Shown here one piece after another: positions 29,514 through 43,639 of a stretch of 64,000 bases of DNA. Source of the DNA: Acinetobacter lwoffii (GTDB lineage: Bacteria; Pseudomonadota; Gammaproteobacteria; Pseudomonadales; Moraxellaceae); assembly GCF_015602705.1 (NCBI RefSeq), contig NZ_CP059081.1, forward strand, positions 2,923,702 to 2,987,701, in the 5' to 3' direction. The translations under genes were made by a program, and so were the position numbers. The notes beneath the pieces are model-generated. The model worked only from the letters and a program-made list of their open reading frames with translations. It had not been told where the DNA came from and ran no database searches. Positions within the stretch are counted from its first letter, which is position 1; each line of letters opens with the position of its first letter.

Positions 29514-29744
29514 TCGAAACACCTGATATCAAGAAAAACCCTGACATTAGAAAACAAAACCGGCTGAATGAAAAGCATCAGTGCTCTGATCAAATATACT
29601 TAGTGCGTAGAAAAACCAGCCGACTCAATTCCAAGGAAGATGAATTTTCAAGAAAAATATTGCATAAAAACACAACAGCAAGACGAAAGCGCGAGATTAT
29701 GGCAATATATAGCCTCTCGATATTTCTAAGCACTTGATTTGCCC

Positions 29745-30746
29745 ATGCAGCTGCTCCGTCTAAATGCTTTAGCCTCTCATTCTGAATTACCCAAAACTGC
29801 CGTGACCATCGGTAATTTTGACGGCGTGCATTTAGGCCATCAGGCGATGATCCGTCAGCTGCAACAGGTGGCCAAAGCACAGGGTTTAAAATCTGTAGTG
29901 ATGATTTTCGAGCCGCAACCACTTGAATACTTTCAGGGTTATGATGCTCCACCGCGTATTTCATCATTGCGTGAAAAAGTTGAATATCTGACTGAGCTGG
30001 GTGTGGACTATATCGCAGTGGCGAAATTTGACCATACTTTTCGCAGCCTGACTGCAGAAGCCTTTGCCGACATTTTAAAAGAAAAACTGAATGCCCGGCA
30101 TCTGGTCTTGGGCGATGATTTTCACTTTGGTAAAAACCGCCAAGGCAACAGTGAATTCTTGCGCAATTACGGCTTTGAAGTCACCAATTTAAATACCATT
30201 GCTCTAGATGGTGAGCGTGTCAGTTCCACCCGGATTCGCCAGACCTTACAAGCCGGTGATTTAGCCTTGGCCGCACAATTGCTGGGTCGTCCTTATAGCA
30301 TTACCGGGCGGGTGCAATATGGTGATCAGATTGGTCGAACCATTGATTTCCCCACCATTAATGTACGGCTCAACCGTCATAAGCCCTGTCTGAATGGCAT
30401 TTACGGGGTGGAAGTCATTTGCGAAACCCTATCCTTAAAAGACAAGGTAAAAGCCGATTCTGCAGCGCAAACAGGCATTGCAGGTTATGACCCCACTGCT
30501 CTGTTTGGGGCAGGTCATGTCGGCACACGTCCAGCCATCAAACAAGCACATCCAGAGTGGCGATTAGAAGTACATTTTCCAGATGTTTCTGCTAATCTGT
30601 ATGGCCTGTTGATGCGGGTGACGTTCTTAAACTATTTACATGGCGAAAAGGACTATCCTTCGCTTGAAGCGCTAAAAGCCGGAATTGATGATGATGTCGA
30701 GAAACTGCTTGAGTTTCGTCGAAATCACCCCACATTTCCCTTTTAA
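29745..30746 (+). CDS. ribF: Bifunctional riboflavin kinase / FAD synthetase
   Basis: Makes FMN and then FAD from riboflavin. 333 residues from ATG 29745. The N-terminal adenylyltransferase domain shows TIGNFDGVHLGHQAM and LGDDFHFGKNRQG and the ISSTR-like VSSTRIRQ. The C-terminal kinase domain begins near residue 185 (GRVQYGDQIGRTIDFPTINV) and includes NGIYGVEV. An insertion with TGIAGYDPTALFGAGHVGTRP lies in the kinase part. First gene of ribF-ileS-lspA-fkpB. No FMN riboswitch is seen upstream. Confidence 0.95.
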   Translation: MQLLRLNALASHSELPKTAVTIGNFDGVHLGHQAMIRQLQQVAKAQGLKSVVMIFEPQPLEYFQGYDAPPRISSLREKVEYLTELGVDYIAVAKFDHTFRSLTAEAFADILKEKLNARHLVLGDDFHFGKNRQGNSEFLRNYGFEVTNLNTIALDGERVSSTRIRQTLQAGDLALAAQLLGRPYSITGRVQYGDQIGRTIDFPTINVRLNRHKPCLNGIYGVEVICETLSLKDKVKADSAAQTGIAGYDPTALFGAGHVGTRPAIKQAHPEWRLEVHFPDVSANLYGLLMRVTFLNYLHGEKDYPSLEALKAGIDDDVEKLLEFRRNHPTFPF

Positions 30747-30810
30747 TATCCCATATTTTTATTGTAAAACGTGTCAGTGACATAACTGATTAGATTGGAA
30801 GACGACTTGC

Positions 30811-33657
30811 ATGAGCGATAAGCAAACTCCTGAAAATGCAGTGGACTATAAAGCCACGCTAAACCTCCCAGGTACTGACTTTGCAATGAAAGCAAATTTG
30901 GCAGTACGTGAAGCGAAATGGTTAGAAGAGTGGTATGCCGACAACATTTATCAGCAGATTCGTGAATCGCGTATTGGCAAGAAAAAATACGTGCTTCATG
31001 ACGGCCCTCCTTATGCCAATGGTCAAATCCATTTGGGTCATGCGGTCAACAAAGTACTCAAAGACATCATTATCAAAAGTCGTGTCATGGATGGTTTTGA
31101 TGCACCGTATGTACCGGGCTGGGACTGTCACGGTTTGCCAATCGAACTCAAAGTCGAAGAAAAAGTCGGTAAAGTCGGCGTAAAAGTGGATGCATCTACC
31201 TTCCGTAAAGCCTGCCGTGAATATGCCTACACCCAAGTTGAGCTTCAAAAGAAAGACTTCGTACGTATGGGCGTATTCGGGGATTGGGACAATCCTTACT
31301 TAACGATGAACTTCAAACAAGAAGCTGACATCGTACGTTCATTGGGTGCAATCGCGAAAGCAGGTCATATCGAGCCAGGTCTGAAACCAGTCAACTGGTG
31401 TTTAGACTGTGGTTCATCACTCGCTGAAGCTGAAGTTGAATACGAAGATAAAAAATCTGACGCAATTGACGTCGGTTTCACGGTTGTAGACCTTGCTGAT
31501 TTATCTGCACGTGTCGGCGTAGAAATCGCTGATCGTACGGATATCGTGATTTGGACAACAACGCCTTGGACCATGCCTGCCAACCAAGCGGTTGCATTAC
31601 ACGCTGAACTTGAATACCAACTGGTGAAAGCAACTGGTGAAAACAAAGCATCACAAAACTTCATCCTTGCGAAATCATTGGTTGAGTCTGCAACTCAGCG
31701 TTATGGCTTTACTGCATTTGAAGTGCTTGCTGAATTCACAGGTGCAAAACTTGAGAATTTAGTTCTTCAACATCCTTTAATTGCTGAGCGCCAAGTGCCA
31801 GTGATCTTGGGTGAACACGTCACCGATGCTAGCGGTACAGGTGCTGTACATACTGCACCGGGTCACGGTGTGGACGACTATAAAGTTGGCTTACAGTATA
31901 ACTTGAAAGTTGAAAACCCAGTCGGTGGTAATGGTGTGTATTTACCAACGTCGCCAATCTTCCCGGGCGAGCACATCTACAAAGCCAATCCAAAAATCAT
32001 TGCAGCATTGACTGAAGCGACCAAGCTTTGGGCACACGTGGTGATCAAGCATAGCTACCCGCATTGCTGGCGCCATAAAACCCCGATTATCTTCCGTGCG
32101 ACCCCACAATGGTTCATCAGCATGGATGCCAAAGGTCTGCGTCAAAATGCACTGAATGCGATTGAAAACGATATCAGCTTTGTACCGGACTGGGGTAAAA
32201 ACCGTATCCAGGCGATGATTGAAGGTCGTCCGGACTGGTGTATTTCACGTCAACGTACTTGGGGTGTGCCAATTCCGTTCTTCGTACACAAAGACACCAA
32301 TGAATTGCACCCACGTACGCCTGAACTGATTGAAGAAGTGGCTAAGCTGATCGAGCAAGAAGGCATTGATGGCTGGTATAACCGTGATGCCTCTGAGTTT
32401 ATCGGTGCGGATGCTGAACAATACAACGCAGTTCGTGACACATTAGATGTCTGGTTTGACTCTGGTACAACGCACTATGCGGTACTGCGTGAACGTGAAG
32501 AACTGACTGATCCTGCTGATTTGTACCTTGAAGGTTCAGACCAGCACCGTGGCTGGTTCCAGTCGTCGTTATTGACCTCGATTGCGATTAACGAACGTGC
32601 GCCATATAAAGGTCTATTGACTCACGGTTTCGTCGTGGATGAAAAAGGCCGCAAGATGTCCAAGTCGATCGGTAACGTGATCACGCCGCAAGACATCATT
32701 AAAGATATGGGTGCGGATGGTTTACGTTTCTGGATCGCCTCTGCGGATTACCGTTATGAAATGACCGCTGGTAAAGAAATCTTTAGCCGTGCCTCTGACG
32801 GTTATCGTCGTATCCGTAACACGCTTCGTTTCTTGCTTGCTAACCTGAATGGCTTCAAACCATCAACAGATGCGCTTCCTGTAGATCAATTGATCGCGCT
32901 GGATCAATACATTCTGCAACGTGCATCTGAAGTGCAAGAAACCATTAAGAAAGCATACGAAGATATGAACTTCCATATCGTAACGACTGCTCTGACTAAT
33001 TTCTGTATCAATGACTTGGGTGGTTTCTACTTAGACATCATCAAAGACCGTCAATACACCACGAAAGCGGATTCGCAAGCACGTCATTCTGCACAAACTG
33101 CGTTGTATCACTTGGTACAAGCATTCGTGCGTTGGATGTCACCAATCCTGAGCTTCACTGCACAAGAAGCTTGGCCGTTAATTCCTGAGCAATCAGAGAA
33201 ATACGTGTTCACGGCTGAATGGTATGATATTCCTGTGGCTTCAACTGCAAATGTAGTATCTGAAGCTGAATGGCAAACGCTCATTGCCGTGAAATCTGCA
33301 GTAAACAAATTCATTGAAACTGCACGTACCGCGAAAACTGTCGGTTCTAACTTGTCTGCCAAAGTTGAACTTTGGGCAAATGCCGAATTAAAAGCAGTGC
33401 TAGATAAGTTAAGTGATGAGCTTCGTTTCGTACTGATCACATCACAAGTGATCGTCAATGAGTTTGATGCAGCACAAGGTGAAGCGTCTGATCTTGAAGG
33501 CTTGAATGTGAAAGTTTCAGCAGCTGATGGCGAAAAATGCGTACGTTGCTGGCATGTATTACCAGATGTAAATACACATTCTGCACATCCTGGTCTATGC
33601 GGTCGTTGTATCATCAACCTTCCTACAGGCCAAGGCGAAGAGAGAAAATATGCCTAA
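30811..33657 (+). CDS. ileS: Isoleucyl-tRNA synthetase
   Basis: Class Ia synthetase of 948 residues. The HIGH-type motif HLGH is at residues 74-77 in [17 protein letters not shown] occurs in [13 protein letters not shown], the editing domain includes [13 protein letters not shown], and the C-terminal zinc finger has [10 protein letters not shown] and CGRC. It is of the type common in Proteobacteria and sensitive to mupirocin in related species. Overlaps lspA by 8 bp. Confidence 0.98.
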   Translation: MSDKQTPENAVDYKATLNLPGTDFAMKANLAVREAKWLEEWYADNIYQQIRESRIGKKKYVLHDGPPYANGQIHLGHAVNKVLKDIIIKSRVMDGFDAPYVPGWDCHGLPIELKVEEKVGKVGVKVDASTFRKACREYAYTQVELQKKDFVRMGVFGDWDNPYLTMNFKQEADIVRSLGAIAKAGHIEPGLKPVNWCLDCGSSLAEAEVEYEDKKSDAIDVGFTVVDLADLSARVGVEIADRTDIVIWTTTPWTMPANQAVALHAELEYQLVKATGENKASQNFILAKSLVESATQRYGFTAFEVLAEFTGAKLENLVLQHPLIAERQVPVILGEHVTDASGTGAVHTAPGHGVDDYKVGLQYNLKVENPVGGNGVYLPTSPIFPGEHIYKANPKIIAALTEATKLWAHVVIKHSYPHCWRHKTPIIFRATPQWFISMDAKGLRQNALNAIENDISFVPDWGKNRIQAMIEGRPDWCISRQRTWGVPIPFFVHKDTNELHPRTPELIEEVAKLIEQEGIDGWYNRDASEFIGADAEQYNAVRDTLDVWFDSGTTHYAVLREREELTDPADLYLEGSDQHRGWFQSSLLTSIAINERAPYKGLLTHGFVVDEKGRKMSKSIGNVITPQDIIKDMGADGLRFWIASADYRYEMTAGKEIFSRASDGYRRIRNTLRFLLANLNGFKPSTDALPVDQLIALDQYILQRASEVQETIKKAYEDMNFHIVTTALTNFCINDLGGFYLDIIKDRQYTTKADSQARHSAQTALYHLVQAFVRWMSPILSFTAQEAWPLIPEQSEKYVFTAEWYDIPVASTANVVSEAEWQTLIAVKSAVNKFIETARTAKTVGSNLSAKVELWANAELKAVLDKLSDELRFVLITSQVIVNEFDAAQGEASDLEGLNVKVSAADGEKCVRCWHVLPDVNTHSAHPGLCGRCIINLPTGQGEERKYA

Positions 33658-34189
33658 TACCCACACCAAAAAGGGCTTATTCCAGTTCTATCCACATAAT
33701 TTATGGTGGGTTGGACTGGCCATTCTGGCGATCATTCTGGATCAATGGACCAAATGGATTGCAGTGACAAATCTGAACTATGCAGATCCTGTTCCTGTGC
33801 TGCCCTTTTTAAATTGGACACTGCTACATAACTATGGCGCTGCCTTTAGTTTCCTGTCCGATGCCGGTGGTTGGCAACGCTATTTCTTTACTTCACTGGC
33901 AGGTTTAGTGTCTGTAATCTTTGTGTTTTGGCTGATGCGCATGCCAAAAGACATGAAAATTTTACCATTGGCGATTGCCCTGATTCTGGGTGGTGCCATC
34001 GGTAATTTAATCGACCGGGTCAGCCTCGGCTATGTAGTCGATTTTATTCATGTGTATTACCAGAACAGCCACTTCCCTGCGTTCAATATCGCAGATAGTG
34101 CTATTACTGTAGGCACTATTCTGATGCTGATTGATACCTTTTTCTTAGAAAAACATCGAATTCAACGGGCGCAAGCACAACATGACTGA
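33650..34189 (+). CDS. lspA: Lipoprotein signal peptidase (signal peptidase II)
   Basis: Inner-membrane aspartyl protease that removes signal peptides from prolipoproteins, including several lipoproteins in this window. 179 residues with four transmembrane helices. The catalytic aspartates are Asp122 in GNLIDRV and Asp149 in FNIADSAI, and [11 protein letters not shown] is also typical. Overlaps both neighbours by 8 bp, which suggests translational coupling. Confidence 0.97.
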   Translation: MPNTHTKKGLFQFYPHNLWWVGLAILAIILDQWTKWIAVTNLNYADPVPVLPFLNWTLLHNYGAAFSFLSDAGGWQRYFFTSLAGLVSVIFVFWLMRMPKDMKILPLAIALILGGAIGNLIDRVSLGYVVDFIHVYYQNSHFPAFNIADSAITVGTILMLIDTFFLEKHRIQRAQAQHD

Positions 34190-34664
34190 TTTTATTCATC
34201 CTAACGAAGAAACCCGGGTTGCAGACGGTTCTAAAGTCGAGCTGCACTTTTCTGTCGCAATCGAAAATGGCGTGGAAATTGACAATACCCGTAGCCGTGA
34301 AGAACCGGTCAGCCTGGTGATTGGTGATGGCAATTTACTGCCTGGTTTTGAAAAAGCATTGTTTGGTTTACGTGCCGGTGACCGTCGTACGGTGAGCCTG
34401 CCGCCAGAAGATGCTTTTGGTCCATGGAATCCAGAAAACATCCAGAAATTTGATACGGTGAAGTTCGGAGAACGTCCGATCGAAGGTCACATGATCGAGT
34501 TTGAAGACAAAGCCAAAGCCACCCTGTATGGCGTGGTGAGATCGGTGAATGATGACATCACTGAAGTGGACTTTAACCATCCATTGGCAGGCAAAAACAT
34601 CACCTTTGAAGTGGAAATCTTTAAAGTGACACCTGCGGGTCAGCAAGGCATTAAACTGATGTAA
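34182..34664 (+). CDS. fkpB: FKBP-type peptidyl-prolyl isomerase FkpB (SlpA)
   Basis: 160-residue cytoplasmic isomerase of the SlpA/SlyD class. An FKBP domain (VADGSKVELHFSVAIENG, PGFEKALFGLRAGDRRTVSLPPEDAFG) is interrupted by an insert-in-flap chaperone domain (GHMIEF to VDFNHPLAGKNITFEVEI). There is no metal-binding His-rich tail, unlike SlyD. In E. coli ispH follows fkpB; it is not present here. Confidence 0.93.
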   Translation: MTDFIHPNEETRVADGSKVELHFSVAIENGVEIDNTRSREEPVSLVIGDGNLLPGFEKALFGLRAGDRRTVSLPPEDAFGPWNPENIQKFDTVKFGERPIEGHMIEFEDKAKATLYGVVRSVNDDITEVDFNHPLAGKNITFEVEIFKVTPAGQQGIKLM

Positions 34665-34689
34665 AACCTCAGCTAATTAACTGATTTTA

Positions 34690-34713
34690 AAAAAGCTCCT
34701 TCGGGAGCTTTTT
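34690..34713 (+). terminator. Terminator of the ribF-ileS-lspA-fkpB operon
   Basis: AAAAAGCTCC and GGGAGCTTTTT with a TTC loop. Confidence 0.85.
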
Positions 34714-34794
34714 ATTTTCCGGATACAAATCATCTCTAGTCACCTTCCTGAAATCTGATTAATTTGATGATCAGACCCGAAGAAAGGATGAAAC

Positions 34795-35337
34795 ATGAAA
34801 ATTTATATTGTGGTTGGGAGTGTTCGTGAGGGACGTACTGCGATTAAAGTGGCGCACTGGGTACTGCAGGAAATTAAAAGTTATGCCTTTAGCACTTTGG
34901 AAACTGAAATTGTCGATCTAAAAGAATGGGATCTTCCGCTGTTTTCTGGTGCTCATCCCCCATTGACCGGGATTTATGATCAGCCCAAACAGCAAGACTG
35001 GGCCGACAAGATTGCGCTTGGCGATGCCTTTATTTTTGTCACGCCTGAATACAATCATGGCTATAGCCCTGCCCTGAAAAATGCCCTGGATTATCTCGGC
35101 AAGGAATGGCAAGGCAAACCGGCAGCTTATATTGGTTATGGTGCGACCAACGGATCACGTTCGATTGACCAGATTCGTCAAGTCGGCACTCAACTTGGAC
35201 TGGTAGATACCAATGCCGTGATCGAAATCCGTGACATCTTTGCACGCAACAAAGATTATTCCTTCCAAGGCAATGAATTTGATAATAAAAACTTAAAAGC
35301 TGTAGTGGATAGACTGATTCAATATGTCAGTGCTTAA
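34795..35337 (+). CDS. NAD(P)H-dependent FMN reductase family protein
   Basis: 180-residue flavodoxin-like fold (PF03358 type). FMN-phosphate loop GSVREGRTAIKVA is near the N-terminus. TPEYNHGYSPALKNALDYLGKEW is the typical active-site strand of the YieF/ArsH-like group. A GYGATNGSR turn follows. It probably reduces flavins, quinones or chromate with NAD(P)H. SsuE belongs to the same broad family, so this enzyme could conceivably supply FMNH2 to SsuD, but nothing in the sequence proves it. Confidence 0.88.
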   Translation: MKIYIVVGSVREGRTAIKVAHWVLQEIKSYAFSTLETEIVDLKEWDLPLFSGAHPPLTGIYDQPKQQDWADKIALGDAFIFVTPEYNHGYSPALKNALDYLGKEWQGKPAAYIGYGATNGSRSIDQIRQVGTQLGLVDTNAVIEIRDIFARNKDYSFQGNEFDNKNLKAVVDRLIQYVSA

Positions 35338-35354
35338 TGACTGGACGACAGCCC

Positions 35355-35372
35355 TGTACGTTTTAGCCTACA
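35355..35372. promoter_or_regulatory. GacA-box-like dyad upstream of RNA 1
   Basis: TGTACGTTTTAGCCTACA matches the GacA upstream activating sequence TGTAAG-N6-CTTACA at 10 of 12 defined positions. It ends 44 bp before the -10 box TATAGT (35417-35422); the -35 region (TATGCA) is poor, as expected for an activated promoter. Confidence 0.6.
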
Positions 35373-35428
35373 TGCAGCGCAGAGTTTAGCCGCTATGCAG
35401 TCATTTTATGCGAGGCTATAGTGAGTAC

Positions 35429-35570
35429 ATAGACAGACAGGAAGTCTGCAAAGCGATACGACAACAATAAAAAGCGCCAATCAACAGGACGTTGACAGAT
35501 TAGACAGGAGTCAGATCTGAGAAGCAAATCCAGAAAAGCCTCGACAGGATGTTGAGGCTTTTCTGTTTAA
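35429..35570 (+). ncRNA. Putative CsrA/RsmA-sequestering RNA 1 (RsmX/Y/Z-like)
   Basis: Four hairpins in a row each expose AGGA in the loop. CAGAC-AGGAA-GTCTG is at 35434-35448, TCAAC-AGGAC-GTTGA at 35481-35495, and an extended stem with GAC-AGGA-GTC at 35496-35519. A 12-bp terminator stem (35531-35542 with 35554-35565) has ACAGGATGT in its loop. That loop equals the high-affinity CsrA binding core. Such repeats define CsrB/RsmZ-type RNAs, which titrate CsrA. Start (about 35429) and end are estimated from the -10 box and the terminator. I do not know a named Acinetobacter counterpart. Confidence 0.75.
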
Positions 35571-35605
35571 ACTTTAGGTTTAACTAGAGTAGTGATCGGA
35601 ATGCA

Positions 35606-36001
35606 TCAAACATCAACCTTAAAGCCGAGATCAACATCACAGGCGGCCTGCCCTCCCCGGATCTCCCAATTTTCTAGTGCACTTTCTCTCAGATGAATCA
35701 GAATATGATCTGCAGGAATGCCGATTTCTCCGAGACTTTTGACCATCTGCTGATATAAATTGCGCTTGGTCTCCAGACTGCGGCCAGCAAAACAGTCAAT
35801 ACTGATCAAGGTAAAATATTCAGGCTGAGCTAAATGGCTCATATAATGAAAACGATGCGCTTCATGCACGACCAGACGAATATTACGATCATATTCAGGC
35901 ATCTGAAAGGCGGTTTGTACACAATGAAATACGTTGTTGAGCAATTGTTCCTCAACTGCTTGAGGATATTGTTGCCGAACTTCAATTTGAATCGTAGGCA
36001 T
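35606..36001 (-). CDS. Tautomerase family protein
   Basis: 131 residues. The N-terminus MPTIQIEV gives the Pro that acts as the catalytic base in 4-oxalocrotonate tautomerase-like enzymes after Met removal. A second half (SIDCFAGRSLETKRNLYQQMVKSLGEIG) has the Tautomerase_2-like layout with the strand-helix-strand of the superfamily. C-terminal ENWEIRGGQAA is also typical. The substrate is unknown. It lies between the two predicted Rsm-like RNAs but on the opposite strand. Confidence 0.8.
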   Translation of the reverse strand: MPTIQIEVRQQYPQAVEEQLLNNVFHCVQTAFQMPEYDRNIRLVVHEAHRFHYMSHLAQPEYFTLISIDCFAGRSLETKRNLYQQMVKSLGEIGIPADHILIHLRESALENWEIRGGQAACDVDLGFKVDV

Positions 36002-36168
36002 AGGAGTTTCCTTTTTATTATTTTATCGACGTTTTATTTAAATCAGTTGATGTATATCAAAAGAGTATTCTCTCGCTAAAATGCAGCAAAATCATCACCG
36101 CAGTTTATGATTTGGTCAAAAGATCATATTGAAACAGTATTTTTGAATTTATCTTTTTAAAATTCGGC

Positions 36169-36186
36169 TGTCGGCTTTGACCTACA
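36169..36186. promoter_or_regulatory. GacA-box-like dyad upstream of RNA 2
   Basis: TGTCGGCTTTGACCTACA matches TGTAAG-N6-CTTACA at 9 of 12 positions and ends 44 bp before the -10 box TATATT (36231-36236), the same distance as for RNA 1. Confidence 0.5.
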
Positions 36187-36242
36187 ATCTATGCAGCTAA
36201 ACTGCCCTATTGCGCTGCGTCGCTTCAGGCTATATTCAGATC

Positions 36243-36372
36243 ATACCAAGACAGGAAGTCTTGTAAGAAAAATAAAAAAAATCACGTAGCAGGATGCTGA
36301 TCGGTATAACAGACATTATACCTTTAACAGAATATGAAAAGGCCTTCACAGGATGTAGAGGCCTTTTTCTTT
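36243..36372 (+). ncRNA. Putative CsrA/RsmA-sequestering RNA 2 (RsmX/Y/Z-like)
   Basis: First hairpin CAAGAC-AGGAA-GTCTTG at 36247-36263 shares the 13-mer AGACAGGAAGTCT with RNA 1, and the 13-mer begins 18 bp after the start of the -10 box in both. A second loop, TAGC-AGGAT-GCTG, is at 36287-36299. A third perfect 7-bp stem (36303-36309 with 36316-36322) has a degenerate loop CAGACA without GGA. The terminator (36336-36345 with about 36359-36368) again shows ACAGGATGT in the loop and ends TTTTTCTTT. It is a diverged copy of RNA 1. Ends are estimated. Confidence 0.72.
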
Positions 36373-36461
36373 CATGCCAGCATCAGCTTAAAAAGATTTT
36401 TATTCAGATGGTCAGCTTATTCAATATTTCATATTTAGATAAGCATCCTAAAAGCAGAGGA

Positions 36462-37634
36462 TTAAGGTGCTGTCATTTTTAACAGAGCTGCTTGCGGACC
36501 ATCTTGAATCACCCACAGTGAACCATCCTGTGCCTGAGCAACCCCGCGAATCCGCTCTTTCATATCCAGACGCTGAACTTCTTTCACTGGGGTCTGGTTC
36601 GTATCCACAATCACAATCGCCTTGGAAGACAGACCGGTCGCAATCGCCTTATTTTTCCATTGCGGGAAGACATTAGCCGTATAAAATATTAAATCTGAAG
36701 GAGAAATTACCGGAGTCCAATCCAGTGCCGGGGCTTCAAATTCAGGTCGGGTACTGTGATCAGGAATCGGCTTGCCATCATAATGATTGCCATTAGACAC
36801 TAACGGATAACCATAATTTTTAGCTTTGACAATCTTGTTCAGTTCATCGCCGCCTTTCGGTCCCATTTCGATCACCCAAAGCTGCCCTTTCGGATCAAAA
36901 GCCATGCCTAGAGGATTACGGTGTCCAAGACTCCAGACCTGCTGGGCAATTTTACCCTGAGTCATAAACGGATTATCGGCAGGGATTGAGCCATCATCAT
37001 TCAGGCGAATAATCTTACCGGCATTAGATTGCATGTCCTGTGCAGGGTTGAATTGCTGACGTTCTCCTGAACTGATCCATAACTTACCATCCGACCCGAA
37101 TACAATCCGATGGGCATAATGTCCCTGGCCTGAAAATTTCGGCACTTGCGTCCAGATCCGTTCAATCTGTTTCAGTTGGGGGGTAGACTGTCTCAAATCA
37201 AGTTTGCCACGAACGACCACAGCACCATATCCACCTTGACCCTTTTCAGCATAACTCAGATATACCCATCGATTCTTTGCAAAATCTGGATGTAAAGCAA
37301 CTTCACCTAAGCCGCCTTGGCCCCCATACGCAACCTGGGGTATACCTTTCACCTCGATTTTTTTCTTGGTTTTTGGATCAAAGAGCTGCAATTTTCCTTT
37401 ACGCTCAGTAACCAATAGCCGGCCATCATTTAAAGTAGTAATCGCCCATGGTTCATTAAATTGAGCAACCTGTTCGGTCTTATATTTTTGCAAGTTTGAA
37501 GAGACTGCATCCGATTTGGCAGCTGATGTAGAGGTCTCTTGAGTACTTCTAGAAGATGAATTCTCTGCATGACAGGCAGTAAACGCTAAAGCACAACAAC
37601 TGAGTAGAATTTTTATTTTAAATTGCGACAACAT
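36462..37634 (-). CDS. PQQ-dependent aldose sugar dehydrogenase-like lipoprotein
   Basis: About 390 residues from ATG 37634, which has GGAG at 6 nt; an ATG at 37646 overlaps that site. Lipobox FTAC indicates a lipid anchor, followed by a Ser/Thr-rich linker. The six-bladed propeller (GSDH family) begins near residue 55 with PWAITTLNDGRLLVTERKG and includes YAHRIVFGSDGKLWISSGER, GHRNPLGMAFDPKGQLW and YPLVSNGNHYDG. Related soluble enzymes oxidise aldoses with PQQ in the periplasm. PQQ synthesis genes are not in the window. Confidence 0.88.
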   Translation of the reverse strand: MLSQFKIKILLSCCALAFTACHAENSSSRSTQETSTSAAKSDAVSSNLQKYKTEQVAQFNEPWAITTLNDGRLLVTERKGKLQLFDPKTKKKIEVKGIPQVAYGGQGGLGEVALHPDFAKNRWVYLSYAEKGQGGYGAVVVRGKLDLRQSTPQLKQIERIWTQVPKFSGQGHYAHRIVFGSDGKLWISSGERQQFNPAQDMQSNAGKIIRLNDDGSIPADNPFMTQGKIAQQVWSLGHRNPLGMAFDPKGQLWVIEMGPKGGDELNKIVKAKNYGYPLVSNGNHYDGKPIPDHSTRPEFEAPALDWTPVISPSDLIFYTANVFPQWKNKAIATGLSSKAIVIVDTNQTPVKEVQRLDMKERIRGVAQAQDGSLWVIQDGPQAALLKMTAP

Positions 37635-37778
37635 TATCTTCTCCATACTGATTTATTGTTCAAATTAACATCAAGATACAGAATTCCTGATGTAAATTCA
37701 GCAGAGAAAGGTAAATAGATACATTTTAAAAGCTATAAAACGATTTAATTTTGAAGTTTTATTTATATTTTTTACACA

Positions 37779-37813
37779 TAAAAAACACCCCCTTCTAACG
37801 AAGGGGGTGTTTC
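37779..37813 (-). terminator. Terminator of the rRNA operon
   Basis: On the minus strand AAACACCCCCTTC and GAAGGGGGTGTTT pair, followed by a T-run, just after the 5S gene. Confidence 0.9.
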
Positions 37814-37821
37814 GAATAATG

Positions 37822-37936
37822 AGCTGGCGATGACTTACTCTCACATGGGTAACCCCACACTACCATCAGCGCTAAGAGGTTTCACTTCTGAGTTCGGGAA
37901 GGGATCAGGTGGTTCACTCTTGCTATGGTCGCCAGC
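37822..37936 (-). rRNA. rrf: 5S ribosomal RNA
   Basis: The minus strand reads GCTGGCGACCATAGCAAGAG at the 5' end and closes with the complementary CGCCAGC, the helix I of 5S rRNA. The internal CCCGAACTCAGAAGTGAAAC is the conserved loop region. About 115 nt. Confidence 0.95.
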
Positions 37937-38154
37937 ACAACTGGTATGATTACTTACTGAGGTCTTATGGCTGCCTTAGCTTTCTTCAAATCTTGCACTC
38001 TGTTCAAAGCAGTGCTTTGAACATCGTTCATTAACAGATATATCTGAGTTGCAGTAGTTTGTTCGATTAGCTTAACTAAATCAAGGCTTCGTCTGATCGT
38101 TAGATCAATATGAAATCAATTGATGCTTTATATACAACTGCTTGGGTGTTGTAT

Positions 38155-41046
<2,892 letters not shown>

Positions 41047-41522
41047 ATACAACCCCAAACAGTCGTTTATCCTTACAAGTGGGATAAGCAACAGATTGTG
41101 TCTTTCAACACTCTCATACAGTTGGCGTTTCGTAGATTCAACTACTGTACAGCTTCAATTAGATTCATATACCAAAACGCTTGATTCAGTTAATTTCGCT
41201 AGAACTCATTTCTTTAATCTTCACATCACAGTAATAAATCACTGTTAGTGTTGATCTTAAAAACGAGTTTGAACAAATTATTTCAACTCAAATATATTCT
41301 GTTAATGATTTTTCCAGCCTTCGTCAGGTCAGGAAACTGTGATAAATCACAGAGATTATCAAGTGCGCGTATCATAACGCTTGTACTTGTTAATCTCTAG
41401 GATCTAAACACCTGATCGCTTAGGAACTAAACAACTTCATCACTGTATGCTTACATACTGCGCGAAGCGTAGCTTCTTGCTTAAATTTCAAGTAAAAGCA
41501 GTGCTTTTATGATCTTGAAATT
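41047..41522 (-). other. Internal transcribed spacer between tRNA-Ala and 23S rRNA
   Basis: About 476 bases of rRNA operon spacer. It carries the 5' half of the 23S processing stalk next to the 23S end. No gene is supported. Confidence 0.8.
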
Positions 41523-41598
41523 TGGTGGAGACTAGGAGAGTCGAACTCCTGACCTCCTGCGTGCAAAGCAGGCGCTCTACCAACTAAGCTAAGTCCCC
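41523..41598 (-). tRNA. tRNA-Ala (TGC)
   Basis: 76 nt with GGGGACTTAGC start, TAGCTTAGTTGGTAGAGC D-arm, anticodon TGC within CTGCTTTGCACGCAG, GTTCGACTC T-loop and an encoded CCA end. Usual spacer tRNA. Confidence 0.95.
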
Positions 41599-41669
41599 AG
41601 CTTATCAATAAGTCAATGTATCGTTCTGTTCTGTTTGCTTCAGCACTTTCATGCTTCGTTAGTCAGATT

Positions 41670-41746
<77 letters not shown>

Positions 41747-41806
41747 TCAGATACATCGTATGAAGAACAACTTGTTGTGGATTCTTACCAATCGTCAATC
41801 TTTCGT

Positions 41807-43344
<1,538 letters not shown>

Positions 43345-43611
43345 AATACTATGTAGCACCTTAAAGGGTGCCAATCTTGGCTCATCAATTTTCTGACAAA
43401 TATTTCTCAAATAAACTTCGAGTAATTTCTACCATCAATCAATGAAAATAATTTCGATCGATCAACCAGTAAAAATCCACACAAGTTGTTCTTCATAATC
43501 TCTTAATGATCTTTCTAACACCTCGTCAGTGCCAGAAGCTGGACTTCGATAAACTCAACAACTCTGCCATTCTGCTTCGTTCGTTTCCGTCTATCTCGTC
43601 GGTATGGGTGC

Positions 43612-43639
43612 ATTCTAGAGGATTTCAGAATCATTGCAA
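43612..43639 (-). promoter_or_regulatory. rRNA operon promoter (P1-like)
   Basis: On the minus strand TTGCAA (43634-43639) and TAGAAT (43612-43617) are separated by 16 bp, placing the start near 43605. The upstream sequence is rich in A and T tracts, consistent with an UP element. Confidence 0.7.

Noticed and set aside
29600..29744. FMN riboswitch upstream of ribF
   Set aside because: The conserved FMN aptamer segments are not seen in this short interval.
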